NCBI RefSeq assembly: GCF_000967725.1
Contig: NZ_JXYE01000010.1
Coordinates: 1-64,000 of the forward strand
DNA from: Loktanella sp. S4079
GTDB lineage: Bacteria; Pseudomonadota; Alphaproteobacteria; Rhodobacterales; Rhodobacteraceae
Reading direction: 5' to 3'
DNA length: 64,000 bases
Below the pieces are notes generated by a model, which was not told the origin of the DNA, did no database searches, and worked only from the letters and a program-made list of their open reading frames with translations. Made by a program: the position numbers and the translations under genes. This document shows, in pieces, positions 10,866 to 19,991 of the stretch (positions within the stretch are counted from its first letter, which is position 1; every line of letters begins with the position of its first letter).

Positions 10866-12004
10866 TGGGATGCATCCGCTGTTTGATCGGCGACAGGCGC
10901 ACGTGGGTTCACAACGTCACCCGCGTTCACAAAACCTTGGCCGACAGTGATAATGTCTACTTCGTCTTCTAGTCCGGTGACCCAAATCCCGTCGGGCTGC
11001 GCGCGCACGATCGAAACTGGGCTAAATGCAACGACATTGCCTTCGGTCACGGTTTTCACACCCAGATCACCCATTGTTCCCAAAGATAGGATCGCAGGCG
11101 AGATAAAGTGCCCACGTGCCTGACCTGTGGGGATTTCGATGCGCGCACTTAGACCCGCTGGCATTTCACTGTTTGGGTTATCGACTGTGACCTCAACCCG
11201 GAATGTCCGTGTCTGCGAATCCGCGTTGCTACCGATAAAGTCAATTGTCCCGGTGCGCTCTTCACCAGTGATAAAGGAAACATTCGCAGTATCACCTTTG
11301 CTCAGGCGTGATAGCGCCTGTTGTGGGACCTGAACGACCACTGACAACGGATCATTGTCGAGCACCTCAGCCACGACATCGCCGTTGCTCACGAATTCGC
11401 CAACATCAAGTGTCATATCGTTCAGACGACCAGGGAATGGCGCCGTGATGATTGTGTTGTCCAGTTGTTCTTGGGCTGCGGTCACTGCGGCTTCGGCTGC
11501 GGCTTCGGTCGCGCGGGCGGCAGTCACACGATCCTCGGTCGCGATCCCACGGTTTTGCAAAGCAATCGCATTCTGGTAGTCACGCGACGCTTGCTCAAGC
11601 TGGGTTTGCGCCTGCAATAGCTGGGCCTGAATGGTTTCTGCATCGATGCGGCCAATTTCCTGTCCCGATGTCACCAGATCACCGCGATCTACGTAAACCT
11701 CAAGGATCTGCCCGCTGGCCTTGGCGCGAATGTCGGTTGAACGATCAGGGATCGACTGACCCTCGGCGCTGAGCACGAGCTGCACATCTTGTGCCGCCGA
11801 TGGGACCACAGCGACTGTCACAAGCGTTTGCTCTTCCTCTGCTGCCGCTTCGTCTTCGGGTTCGGTGGGCGCGAAATACCCGCTCCCCATCCAGCCAACC
11901 ATGGCCAGCGCCATGATAATTGCCACCCACTTTGACCGCCCTGCTCCCTTGTCGCCATCAAACGTGAGTTTGCCGGTCAAATCCGGAGCACCATCCTGAG
12001 ACAT
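10862..12004 (-). CDS. RND efflux periplasmic adaptor (membrane fusion protein)
   Basis: HlyD/AcrA-type adaptor, 380 aa. One TM segment lies at residues 26-46, followed by an acidic linker, a lipoyl half-motif (SGQILEVYVDRGDLVTSGQEIG), a coiled-coil hairpin (about 107-165), the second lipoyl half (ITAPFPGRLNDMTLDVGEFV) and a beta-barrel domain. It bridges the inner-membrane pump to an outer-membrane channel. The ribosome site AAGGAAG is well spaced. It is the first gene of a two-gene operon. Confidence 0.92.
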   Translation of the reverse strand: MSQDGAPDLTGKLTFDGDKGAGRSKWVAIIMALAMVGWMGSGYFAPTEPEDEAAAEEEQTLVTVAVVPSAAQDVQLVLSAEGQSIPDRSTDIRAKASGQILEVYVDRGDLVTSGQEIGRIDAETIQAQLLQAQTQLEQASRDYQNAIALQNRGIATEDRVTAARATEAAAEAAVTAAQEQLDNTIITAPFPGRLNDMTLDVGEFVSNGDVVAEVLDNDPLSVVVQVPQQALSRLSKGDTANVSFITGEERTGTIDFIGSNADSQTRTFRVEVTVDNPNSEMPAGLSARIEIPTGQARGHFISPAILSLGTMGDLGVKTVTEGNVVAFSPVSIVRAQPDGIWVTGLEDEVDIITVGQGFVNAGDVVNPRAPVADQTADASQ

Positions 12005-12296
12005 TTCGTTCTTCCTTTGATATCAATAGAGCATTGGCTGGCCCAAAGGCACACCGCAATCCGCCCTTAGTTAGGGACGGCAATCCAAGGTTACCAGTGC
12101 GTCAAGTTAGAAAAACTAACGCGCACACGCAAAAAAGCCACAGAATCTGTGCGGATGCTTAGAAATGTAACATCTATATGGTCCCAAGAGCCACGCTTGA
12201 CACTAAATAAGGCACAAAATGACGTAGTAAAAAGTGATGTCACACCTTGTCATTTCTTTGCGAAGCAGCCCTATTCACCGCAAAAAGCGAGGCGAC
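12005..12296. other. Intergenic region between RND operon and decarboxylase operon
   Basis: The gap holds the promoters of two divergent operons and no supported gene. GTTAG (12106-12110) and CTAAC (12116-12120) form a small palindrome around AAAAA. A TTGACA at 12197-12202 is a candidate -35 box for the decarboxylase operon, but no good -10 follows at the usual spacing. The ribosome site GAGG lies near 12289. Confidence 0.4.
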
Positions 12297-13736
12297 ATGA
12301 GCAATAATTCCCTAGACCCTGACGACTGGACCGCGTTTCGCGCACGCGCACACGAGATGTTAGATCGTGCAATTGATCAAATGTCATCCGCCCGTGAGGG
12401 ACGCGTCTGGACGGAACCGCCATCAGCTCTCAAATCTGCAGTGCCTTTGCCAACCGTCGGAAACCAAACTGCCGCGGATGAGCAAATGACCGCTCTGCTG
12501 CCGTATGGTGTAGGCAACACGCATCCGCGGTTCTTTGGGTGGGTACACGGATCGGGCACCCCGTCAAATATCATCCCTGAAATGATTAGCGCTGCGATGA
12601 ATCCAAACTTGGGCGGTCGTGATCATGGGGCCATTTACATCGAGAAGCAGGTCGTTTCTTGGTGCAAAGACATGTTTGGTTTTCCCGATAGTGCCAGCGG
12701 GCTTGTTGTGTCCGGCACCTCGATGGCCACGATTGTCGCTCTCAAAGCTGCCCGCGATCGCGTTTCGAACTTTGCGGCACGCAAGGCCAGTCTGCCCCAA
12801 GGTCAGCTTGTCGGCTATACATCGACGCAAACGCATTCATGCGTGGCGCGCGCTTTTGACATTTTGGGATTGGGTTCTGATGCCTTGCGCAAAATCCCGA
12901 CCAATGACGCATTTGAAATTGATCTGGAGGCGCTCCAGCACGCGATTGATGCAGATCGTAAGGACGGCAAGCAGCCATTTGCCATCATAGGAACGGCGGG
13001 CGCGGTAAACGTCGGCGCGATAGATAACATCGACGCACTTGCTGATATTGCCCAGCGCGAGGACCTATGGCTGCACGTTGATGGTGCATTTGGCGCCACC
13101 GCAATCCTAAGTGACAAGATCAAACCGCGACTGACAGGGCTAAGTCGCGCGGACAGTATCGCCTTTGATTTTCACAAATGGCTGCACGTGAACTACGACG
13201 CGGGGTTTGTACTCATCCGTGATGAGGAAACGCATCGGCGCGCCTTTTCAGAACGCCCTGACTATCTGCGCGGGATGGAGCGCGGGGTCGCAGCGGGCAA
13301 CCCGTGGCCGACAGAGTATGGGCCAGAACTGTCACGGGGGTTTCGGGCTCTCAAGATCTGGGCGCAATTCGTCGAACACGGCACCGACAAGTTGGGCGCT
13401 TTGATCACGCAGAACTGCGAACAAGCCGCCTACCTCGGAGAATTGGTGGTCGCGAATGATCAGTTGTCGCTCGCCGCACCCGTGGCGCTGAACATCTGCT
13501 GTTTTCGATATGTGGCACCGGGCATCAATCTGAACCACCTGAACCAAGATATCGTCATTCAGCTACAGCTTGATGGGATCGCGGTGCCTTCGACCACGCT
13601 GATCAACGGGGAAACGGTCATTCGCGTGAATATCACCAACCACCGTACCACCTATGCCGATCTGGACATCTTGCACGATGCTGTGTGTAAAATAGGCGCG
13701 CAACTGGTAGAGGGGGGCGCCTATGCGACAACTTAA
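12297..13736 (+). CDS. PLP-dependent group II amino-acid decarboxylase-like protein
   Basis: Pyridoxal-phosphate enzyme of the aromatic-L-amino-acid / glutamate decarboxylase family, 479 aa from the ATG after AGCGAGGCGAC. His180 (TQTHSC) stacks on the cofactor, Asp262 (HVDGAFGA) binds the pyridine nitrogen, and Lys294 in DFHKWLHV forms the Schiff base. The family usually decarboxylates aromatic amino acids, glutamate or related acids. Here the gene leads an operon with 5-oxoprolinase genes, which points to an unusual or modified amino-acid substrate. The rhodanese start overlaps its end by 14 bases. Confidence 0.85.
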   Translation: MSNNSLDPDDWTAFRARAHEMLDRAIDQMSSAREGRVWTEPPSALKSAVPLPTVGNQTAADEQMTALLPYGVGNTHPRFFGWVHGSGTPSNIIPEMISAAMNPNLGGRDHGAIYIEKQVVSWCKDMFGFPDSASGLVVSGTSMATIVALKAARDRVSNFAARKASLPQGQLVGYTSTQTHSCVARAFDILGLGSDALRKIPTNDAFEIDLEALQHAIDADRKDGKQPFAIIGTAGAVNVGAIDNIDALADIAQREDLWLHVDGAFGATAILSDKIKPRLTGLSRADSIAFDFHKWLHVNYDAGFVLIRDEETHRRAFSERPDYLRGMERGVAAGNPWPTEYGPELSRGFRALKIWAQFVEHGTDKLGALITQNCEQAAYLGELVVANDQLSLAAPVALNICCFRYVAPGINLNHLNQDIVIQLQLDGIAVPSTTLINGETVIRVNITNHRTTYADLDILHDAVCKIGAQLVEGGAYATT

Positions 13737-14115
13737 GAAAAGCGCTGCTGATCTGGTTGCCGCAGCACGCGAACGTATCAACGAGGTCAGCACCGCCGAC
13801 GCATTGGACCGGATAGGTGACCCGAATGTTGTCTTTGTTGATATCCGGGATATCCGCGAACGTCAGCGCGGTGGGACAATCCCTGACAGCTTTCATTGTC
13901 CACGCGGAATGACAGAATTTTGGGTTGATCCATCCAGCCCCTATTTCAAAGACATCTTTGCACAAGACAAAGAATTCATCTTCTTTTGCGCATCGGGCTG
14001 GCGCTCTGCCCTGACGGTTGCAGCGTTACAAGACATGGGCTTTGACGCAGCTCACCTGACCGATGGTTTCACCGGATGGGTCGCCGAAGGCGGCGCAGTT
14101 CAAGATTGCCAGTGA
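13723..14115 (+). CDS. Rhodanese-like protein
   Basis: Single-domain rhodanese, 130 aa. DIRDIRERQRGGTIPDS is the usual Asp-x-Arg entry motif. The active loop CASGWRS has Cys89 as persulfide carrier. It probably moves sulfane sulfur or acts as an accessory in the operon. It starts inside the decarboxylase end and its stop overlaps the GTG of pxpB. All three are therefore translationally coupled, which ties a sulfur-handling domain to the oxoprolinase genes. Confidence 0.85.
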   Translation: MRQLKKSAADLVAAARERINEVSTADALDRIGDPNVVFVDIRDIRERQRGGTIPDSFHCPRGMTEFWVDPSSPYFKDIFAQDKEFIFFCASGWRSALTVAALQDMGFDAAHLTDGFTGWVAEGGAVQDCQ

Positions 14116-14834
14116 CCGCACCAGACATATGCCCGCTTGGAATTGATGGGATATTGGTGCGTTTTTCGACAGCACTAAGTGAAGAAGCCAACCAAACTGC
14201 AATCGCTTTTCGCCAGCGCGTCGCAGAGGCTGATATTCCCGGCGTTACCGATATTGTGCCGTCACTGACAACTGTGCGGGTTGGCTTTGACCCAAGCAAA
14301 ACAACGCGTGCTGATGTCACTGCCGCGCTAAAGCAGGTCATCCATATGCCGGTGTCAATTGACGCCAGTCCCCGCCGTCGCTGGCATATCCCAGTGGCCT
14401 TTGGCCCCCGTCACGCACCACAGCTCTATCAGGCTGCCGAACTGGCTGGCGTATCGGTAGAAACCGCTGTCGCGGAAATTACCGCACGAAACCTGCGCGT
14501 GATCGCGTTAGGATTTGCGCCGGGTCAGCCCTATCTGGGCATGTTGCCACCACATTGGGATATTCCTCGGCAAAGCGAATTGACTCCACATCTGCCCTCG
14601 GGGGCGCTTGTTGTGGCGGTAAGGCAGCTTATTATATTTGCCGCAGATGCCCCGACCGGATGGCGACATATCGGACAAACTGCATTTCAAGTCTATCGGC
14701 CACAGGCGCCCGAACCCTTTGCCTTTGAACCCGGCGACGAGGTGCGCTTTGCACAAGTCGGTGACAGCGAATTAGACGTGCTGTCCAACCGTACCGACAC
14801 CAATGGCGGGGCAAGGTGCGAGGTGCTGGGTTGA
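14112..14834 (+). CDS. pxpB: 5-oxoprolinase subunit PxpB
   Basis: KipI/PxpB family subunit of the bacterial ATP-dependent 5-oxoprolinase, 240 aa. The GTG start overlaps the rhodanese stop (GTGA). Typical motifs are ALGFAPGQPYLGML in the middle and GWRHIGQT near the end, in a cyclophilin-like fold. With PxpC it forms the kinase-like part that activates 5-oxoproline before ring opening by PxpA. The stop codon overlaps the ATG of pxpC (TGATG). Confidence 0.92.
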   Translation: MTAPDICPLGIDGILVRFSTALSEEANQTAIAFRQRVAEADIPGVTDIVPSLTTVRVGFDPSKTTRADVTAALKQVIHMPVSIDASPRRRWHIPVAFGPRHAPQLYQAAELAGVSVETAVAEITARNLRVIALGFAPGQPYLGMLPPHWDIPRQSELTPHLPSGALVVAVRQLIIFAADAPTGWRHIGQTAFQVYRPQAPEPFAFEPGDEVRFAQVGDSELDVLSNRTDTNGGARCEVLG

Positions 14835-15841
14835 TGCCTTTGGTGCAGGTTCATTCCATCGGGCCGGGTGTGACTGTCCAAGATTTGGGGCGACCCGGTT
14901 GGGCTATGCAGGGGCTTTCAACGGGTGGCGCTGTTGATCGGCTTGCACTGTTCGAAGCGGCGGCCCTGCTCGGCACGCAGCCCCAAGCAAGCCTCGAGAT
15001 GATGGGATTTGGCGGTGTTTTTCGCACCAATGCTGACACACGCATTGCCCTTACTGGGGCGCAGATGCAGGCCAATATCGATGGCAGCGCAGTTTCTCAC
15101 AACACCAGCACAATTTGGCGCGCGGGTGAAACCCTGAGCATCAGTGGGGCGAAGGCAGGCGTTTTGGGCTACCTTTCGTTTGCTGGGGGTGTCCAAACGC
15201 CAGCGACCATGGGCAGCCAAGCAGTGCATCTAACCGCCGGGATCGGTGCACCAATACAGGCCGGTGACACGATACCAATCGGTGACGATCCCGACCTACA
15301 TTCGGGCGCGACCAAACTGCGGTCAACCGACCGTACCAAAGGCGGCACGATCAGGGTAATGCCCGGCCCACAAACGACATTCTTCGACCCCGAAACGCGG
15401 GCCAGGTTCGAAAGAACGGTCTTTACCCGGAGCCCTCGTGGCAATCGGCAGGGTGTGCGTATTGATCATGAAACTGACGGGTTCACGCTGCGCGGGGCGC
15501 TAAACCTGACTTCTGATCTGATCGTACCGGGCGATATTCAAATGACGGGTGATGGGGTGCCTTATGTCTTACTATCGGAATGCCAAACCATAGGGGGGTA
15601 TCCCCGCATCGGTTCCGTCATTCCTGCTGATCTCCCTGTCATCGCCCAATCCGCCCCCGGCGCAACACTGCGCTTTCGCTTTGTGAGCGTCGAAGAGGCC
15701 GATAAAACGGCCGTTTCAGATGACGCCATGCTGACCCGGCTGCGCCAGCTTTGTCAGCCGCTTGTGCGTGATCCGCATGACATTCCGGACTTGCTTAGCT
15801 ATCAATTGATTGGCGGGGTAACCGCCGGTGACGACCCTTAG
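14834..15841 (+). CDS. pxpC: 5-oxoprolinase subunit PxpC
   Basis: KipA/PxpC-type biotin-dependent-carboxylase-like domain protein, 335 aa. QDLGRPGWAMQGLSTGGAVDR near the N-terminus and the C-terminal ECQTIGGYPRIGSVI match the family. The start is ATG at 14834, overlapping the pxpB stop. It partners PxpB and PxpA to hydrolyse 5-oxoproline (pyroglutamate) to glutamate with ATP. Confidence 0.92.
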   Translation: MPLVQVHSIGPGVTVQDLGRPGWAMQGLSTGGAVDRLALFEAAALLGTQPQASLEMMGFGGVFRTNADTRIALTGAQMQANIDGSAVSHNTSTIWRAGETLSISGAKAGVLGYLSFAGGVQTPATMGSQAVHLTAGIGAPIQAGDTIPIGDDPDLHSGATKLRSTDRTKGGTIRVMPGPQTTFFDPETRARFERTVFTRSPRGNRQGVRIDHETDGFTLRGALNLTSDLIVPGDIQMTGDGVPYVLLSECQTIGGYPRIGSVIPADLPVIAQSAPGATLRFRFVSVEEADKTAVSDDAMLTRLRQLCQPLVRDPHDIPDLLSYQLIGGVTAGDDP

Positions 15842-15851
15842 GGAGGATGCC

Positions 15852-16610
15852 ATGACACGCAAAGTGGACTTGAACGCCGACATGGGCGAAGGCTTTGGCC
15901 CGTGGACAATGGGCGATGATGCGGCGCTCTTGGATATTGTCACCTCGGCCAACGTTGCCTGCGGGTTTCATGCCGGTGACCCCGATGTCATGGCCAAGAC
16001 AATGCGTATCGCAGTGCACAAAGGTGTTGGGATTGGCGCACACCCCGGATTTGCCGACCTCAAGGGGTTTGGGCGGCGGCAGCTCCCTCTCCCACATGAC
16101 GAAATTGCGAATGCCGTTGCCTATCAATTGGGTGCAGCACAGGCGATGGCCAAACGGGTTGGCGGAACGGTGCGGCACCTTAAACTACACGGGGCGCTCT
16201 CGAACATGGCCTGTGTGGACCGCGAATTGGCCCGCGCCTGTTATGAGGCCGCGCTGCAAGTCGACCCAGATATCGTTATCATGGTGCTCGCCGGCACAGT
16301 CATGGAGGACGTCTGCCGCGATTTGGGCTGCGCTTGGGCTGGTGAGATTTTCGCAGATCGCGCCTATAACGACGATGGAACGCTGGTAGACAGACGACAG
16401 GCTGGTGCTGTGATCCACGACACAGCCATCGCCGCCCCACGTATCGTTGAGATGCTCAAGAACGGAGCCATCATTGCCGAAAGCGGCAAGCGTATCCCGT
16501 GCCAGATCGACACGATTTGCCTGCATGGTGACACACCTCAAGCCGTTGAAATGGCGCGCGGCGTGCGCGAGCATCTTGAAACCGCAGGAATCACGCTCCA
16601 ACGCCTGTAG
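15852..16610 (+). CDS. pxpA: 5-oxoprolinase subunit PxpA (LamB/YcsF family)
   Basis: Ring-opening subunit of the PxpABC oxoprolinase, 252 aa. VDLNADMGEGFGPW at the start, ANVACGFHAGDP and GIGAHPGFAD are the family's metal-binding barrel motifs. The ATG follows GGGAGGA. It completes the three-subunit enzyme. About 100 bases separate it from the bicupin gene. 5-oxoproline arises spontaneously from glutamine or glutathione breakdown, so this can be a salvage route. Confidence 0.93.
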   Translation: MTRKVDLNADMGEGFGPWTMGDDAALLDIVTSANVACGFHAGDPDVMAKTMRIAVHKGVGIGAHPGFADLKGFGRRQLPLPHDEIANAVAYQLGAAQAMAKRVGGTVRHLKLHGALSNMACVDRELARACYEAALQVDPDIVIMVLAGTVMEDVCRDLGCAWAGEIFADRAYNDDGTLVDRRQAGAVIHDTAIAAPRIVEMLKNGAIIAESGKRIPCQIDTICLHGDTPQAVEMARGVREHLETAGITLQRL

Positions 16611-16710
16611 CGCGGCAGACCTTCAAAGATTTCCGATAAAACCTATCCTGCGGTTCGCTCTATCGCTTGGCCCCAGTCTAGGCTTAGCTGCCCGCAACGG
16701 AGACACAGCA

Positions 16711-17535
16711 ATGACCAAAGCAAATTACTACAGCCCCGCAGCAGGATTGCCACCGCAGAGCCAAATCCTCACCGATCGGGCGATGTTCACCGAAGCCTAC
16801 GCTGTGATCCCCAAGGGCACGATGACCGACATCGTCACCAGCTATCTGCCACATTGGAACGAGGCGCGCGCATGGGTGCTGGCCCGCCCGCTATCGGGAT
16901 TCGCCGAAACATTTTCGCAATATATCATGGAGGTCTCTGCAGGTGGTGGCAGCACCAAACCTGAACCAGATTGCAGTGCCCAAGGCGTCATCTTTGTGGT
17001 TGAGGGCACTTTCACCCTAACAATAAATCAAGACAGCCACGCCATGCGTCCGGGCAGTTACGCCTATTTGCCCGCTGGATGTGACTGGTCGCTCACCAAC
17101 GACAGTGATACAAACACAACCTTTCATTGGATCAGAAAGCGATACCAATCTGTCGAAGGCATCGACACACCAACAGCCTTTGTCACACACGAAGACGACG
17201 CCGAAATGATCGCCATGCCCGACACCGATGGGAAATGGGCAACGACTCGCTTTGTGGACCCCAACGACCTGCGGCATGATATGCACGTGAATATCGTCAC
17301 GTTCCAACCGGGCGGGGTTATTCCATTTGCGGAAACGCATGTCATGGAACATGGGCTCTACGTCTTGGAAGGCAAAGCAGTCTACCGACTGAACCAAGAC
17401 TGGGTCGAAGTGGAAGCGGGCGATTTCATGTGGCTACGCGCCTTTTGCCCGCAAGCGTGCTACGCAGGCGGCCCCGGACCGTTCCGTTACCTTCTCTACA
17501 AAGACGTAAACCGACACATGCCGCTATCGCGGTAG
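16711..17535 (+). CDS. allE: (S)-ureidoglycine aminohydrolase-like bicupin
   Basis: Bicupin protein of the AllE/UGlyAH family, 274 aa, close to the 261 aa of E. coli AllE. The second cupin keeps ETHVMEHGLYVLEGKAVYRL, with Glu-His-His ligands for manganese, and the terminal YLLYKDVNRHMPL. The family releases ammonia from (S)-ureidoglycine in allantoin breakdown. No other allantoin gene is nearby, so the assignment rests on similarity. It may act on a related ureido compound in the oxoprolinase operon. The ribosome site is CGGAGA. Confidence 0.82.
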   Translation: MTKANYYSPAAGLPPQSQILTDRAMFTEAYAVIPKGTMTDIVTSYLPHWNEARAWVLARPLSGFAETFSQYIMEVSAGGGSTKPEPDCSAQGVIFVVEGTFTLTINQDSHAMRPGSYAYLPAGCDWSLTNDSDTNTTFHWIRKRYQSVEGIDTPTAFVTHEDDAEMIAMPDTDGKWATTRFVDPNDLRHDMHVNIVTFQPGGVIPFAETHVMEHGLYVLEGKAVYRLNQDWVEVEAGDFMWLRAFCPQACYAGGPGPFRYLLYKDVNRHMPLSR

Positions 17536-17551
17536 TTTATGTAATAGCGCA

Positions 17552-18232
17552 TTACTCAACATCCGCCCAAATCGGCAGGTGGTCAGATGCATGACGGGCC
17601 AGCCCTTTTTGCACGACGCCTGCATCGCGCAGATCAAGCGAGGGGGACATCGCGATCCGGTCCAGCGCCGCGATGGGCCGCGCGGCATGGAAGCTATGGC
17701 CGGGGGCATGGACGTTGAACTGATCTAACGCCTCTAGCCCCTTATGTGGTGACCATTCGTTGAAGTCGCCCGCTACAATGACGCGGTCGGCACCCGCCAC
17801 GGCCTTTGCGATGGTATGCAGTTGACGCACCCGGTGCCGCCGCATCAGACCAAGGTGCGCTGCGACAAAACTAAAGCTGGGGAGTTCAACCCGAACGGCA
17901 CCGCGCGGCTCTAGCCCCGGCAAATCAATATGTGTGATGTCACCAACCTTGATCCCTTTGCGTACCAAAACCGCATTACCGTGCCAGCCAAGGCTGACAG
18001 CATTCTGCGCGACCGGCACCACAGCGAAATCTGTTTCAGCATCAATCAAGTTACGCGAGATCGCAGCGGGACGTGATCCAAGCCGCAGGTCTGCTTCTTG
18101 CAAGGCGATCACATCTGCATCCAGACTATTCAGGACCTGCAAAATGCGCATAGGATCACGCTTGCGATCCAGCCCTTTGGCCTTGCGGATATTGTAACTC
18201 GCGACCCGAAGGCCCTTATTTGATATGCACAT
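17552..18232 (-). CDS. Endonuclease/exonuclease/phosphatase family protein
   Basis: Metal-dependent EEP-fold hydrolase, 226 aa. NIRKAKG, ALQEADLR (catalytic Glu), AAHLGL, AGDFNEWS and the terminal ASDHLPIWADV are the five family motifs in order. Members cleave DNA, RNA or phosphoesters such as sphingomyelin and phosphoinositides. No signal peptide is visible from the chosen ATG. The reading frame is open another 90 codons upstream, but that part is not conserved-looking. It is divergent from a membrane protein gene. Confidence 0.82.
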   Translation of the reverse strand: MCISNKGLRVASYNIRKAKGLDRKRDPMRILQVLNSLDADVIALQEADLRLGSRPAAISRNLIDAETDFAVVPVAQNAVSLGWHGNAVLVRKGIKVGDITHIDLPGLEPRGAVRVELPSFSFVAAHLGLMRRHRVRQLHTIAKAVAGADRVIVAGDFNEWSPHKGLEALDQFNVHAPGHSFHAARPIAALDRIAMSPSLDLRDAGVVQKGLARHASDHLPIWADVE

Positions 18233-18275
18233 GCGAACTAGATGGGGATTTATCGCGCAATGAAAAGAGGATCGC

Positions 18276-18935
18276 ATGATCGTTGACAAGATATTGCAGC
18301 AAAGCCGCGTCATGCTGGTGCTTTGGGGGCTTTTGGTCGCGGCGACGATTGTGTCGATGATTGCGGGGCGATGGTCGCTGGCCTTTGTGGCTTTTAGCAC
18401 GTTGATCTTAGCGCTCGCCCCGGTGTTTGTTGCATCGCGCCTGCATCTCCAGCTCCCGCTGCCATTCTTGATTGCCACGACGCTGTTTACATTCGCGACC
18501 ATCTTTATGGGCGAGGCCTTTGATTTCTACGAGCGAGTCTGGTGGTGGGATATTGCCCTGCACGGTGGGTCCGCCGTTGGGTTTGGCCTGATCGGATTCC
18601 TGTTTGTCTTCATGCTTTTCGAGGGAGACCGCTATGCCGCGCCACCCTCTGCCATCGCCTTTATGGCGTTTTGCGTGGCAATAACTGTCGGTGCCACGTG
18701 GGAGATTTTTGAGTTCCTAATGGATCTGAGCTTTGGCCTGAACATGCAGAAATCCGGCCTTCAGGACACGATGGGTGATCTTATTGTCGATATGATTGGC
18801 GCATTGATCGGGGCGATGTCGGGATTCCTCTACCTCAAGGACAGCCGCAAGGGCGTGACGACAATCTTGCTCCATCAGTTCATTGCGATGAACAAAAGTC
18901 TCTATCGTAAGTCCAAAGATCGGCTCAAGAAATAG
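18276..18935 (+). CDS. YjdF/DUF2238-like integral membrane protein
   Basis: Membrane protein of 219 aa with about six TM segments. The signature EIFEF..D..FG...QKSGLQDTMGDLIVD resembles the YjdF (DUF2238) family, whose function is unknown. AGAGG precedes the ATG. The end of the gene lies three bases from the convergent FAD oxidase gene. No function is proposed. Confidence 0.75.
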   Translation: MIVDKILQQSRVMLVLWGLLVAATIVSMIAGRWSLAFVAFSTLILALAPVFVASRLHLQLPLPFLIATTLFTFATIFMGEAFDFYERVWWWDIALHGGSAVGFGLIGFLFVFMLFEGDRYAAPPSAIAFMAFCVAITVGATWEIFEFLMDLSFGLNMQKSGLQDTMGDLIVDMIGALIGAMSGFLYLKDSRKGVTTILLHQFIAMNKSLYRKSKDRLKK

Positions 18936-18938
18936 CGA

Positions 18939-19943
18939 CTATGGGTGAAAACCCGCTGGAATGGTGTCTATTTCTTCCAGCAAAAGATCGGCCATGACTT
19001 CGCCCGCCTTGGGGGCCATGCCAAAGCCTATCTTGAACCCGCCATTCGCGACAAACTCGCCCGCGCGCTTCGGATGTACCCCCAAAATCGGGGCGCGGCT
19101 TTTGCTACGTGGCCTAACGCCTGCCCAACGTTCTAGAATGGGGGCGTCCTTGAGAACGGGAAAGGCGGCAATCGCCCGTGACAGCACGTCATCCAATTGG
19201 TCATCCGTCTGTGTCGGCTCTGTGAATTCGCGTTCAGACGTTGAACCAATGGCGACGGTTCCATCCGCGTGGGGAATGATATGCAGCGCATCCGCAAAGA
19301 GCTGTGGCATGCCCGCCGCATCATGCGCCAAAACAACGGCCTGCCCTTTGACGCCGCCGCCCCCTAGTTCGGCAACGCCATTCCAGCCAGTTGCCCAAAC
19401 GACCTTGCCTTGTGGTTGCCCCTCTTCCACGACAGTGCCACCCAATGCGACGACAGCCTGCGCCAAAGCACGCGTCGCCCGACGCGGGTGGATCAGCGCA
19501 GAGAGCGTATCACGGATCACAAACCCAGTGGGCGACGGCGGCATCCAATCCGATTGCGGTGCGGGGATCACCTCCCAGTTGGCCTTGCCTTGCCAAAGTT
19601 CAGAAGCCGTAATCGCACGATCCCGTGCGAGCGCCACTGCCCTTTCATCGGCCAAAGGCTGCAACCGCCCCGACCGCAAATAGCCAACGTTAGTGTCTGA
19701 AATAGACTCTACACCAGCCCAAAATTGATCCGCCATAATCAGGCTTTCGAATTGAAAGGCTTTTTTCTCGTTCCAGTTTTCAGGCACATGAGGCGCAAGC
19801 GCACCGACGACACCACCGCTTGCCCCGGCTGCGACGCCATGGGGGTCGATGACCTGAACCTTCGCCCCTCGCTGCGCGCAGGCATAAGCAACAGACAACC
19901 CAAATATCCCAGCCCCCATAATGGTCACATCAGCCGTTGCCAT
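18939..19943 (-). CDS. FAD-dependent oxidoreductase, probable MnmC C-terminal-domain homologue
   Basis: DAO-type flavoprotein, 334 aa. It has an N-terminal Rossmann motif GAGIFGLSVAYACAQRGAKV and ASGGVVGALAPHVPENWNEK after it. In enterobacterial MnmC this domain removes the carboxymethyl group from cmnm5U34 of tRNA, and the methyltransferase domain then acts. Here the methyltransferase half is the divergent neighbour mnmD, 48 bases away. The pair therefore looks like a split MnmC. A generic D-amino-acid or glycine oxidase is the alternative. GGGGAAGGAACG is the ribosome site. Confidence 0.75.
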   Translation of the reverse strand: MATADVTIMGAGIFGLSVAYACAQRGAKVQVIDPHGVAAGASGGVVGALAPHVPENWNEKKAFQFESLIMADQFWAGVESISDTNVGYLRSGRLQPLADERAVALARDRAITASELWQGKANWEVIPAPQSDWMPPSPTGFVIRDTLSALIHPRRATRALAQAVVALGGTVVEEGQPQGKVVWATGWNGVAELGGGGVKGQAVVLAHDAAGMPQLFADALHIIPHADGTVAIGSTSEREFTEPTQTDDQLDDVLSRAIAAFPVLKDAPILERWAGVRPRSKSRAPILGVHPKRAGEFVANGGFKIGFGMAPKAGEVMADLLLEEIDTIPAGFHP

Positions 19944-19991
19944 TTGCGTTCCTTCCCCTCAAAGATGGGCTGACTCCTAAGGCATGACCTC

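Noticed and set aside
16447..16710. Longer N-terminus for the bicupin gene
   Set aside because: The extension runs through pxpA in another frame. ATG 16711 has its own ribosome site and gives the family length.
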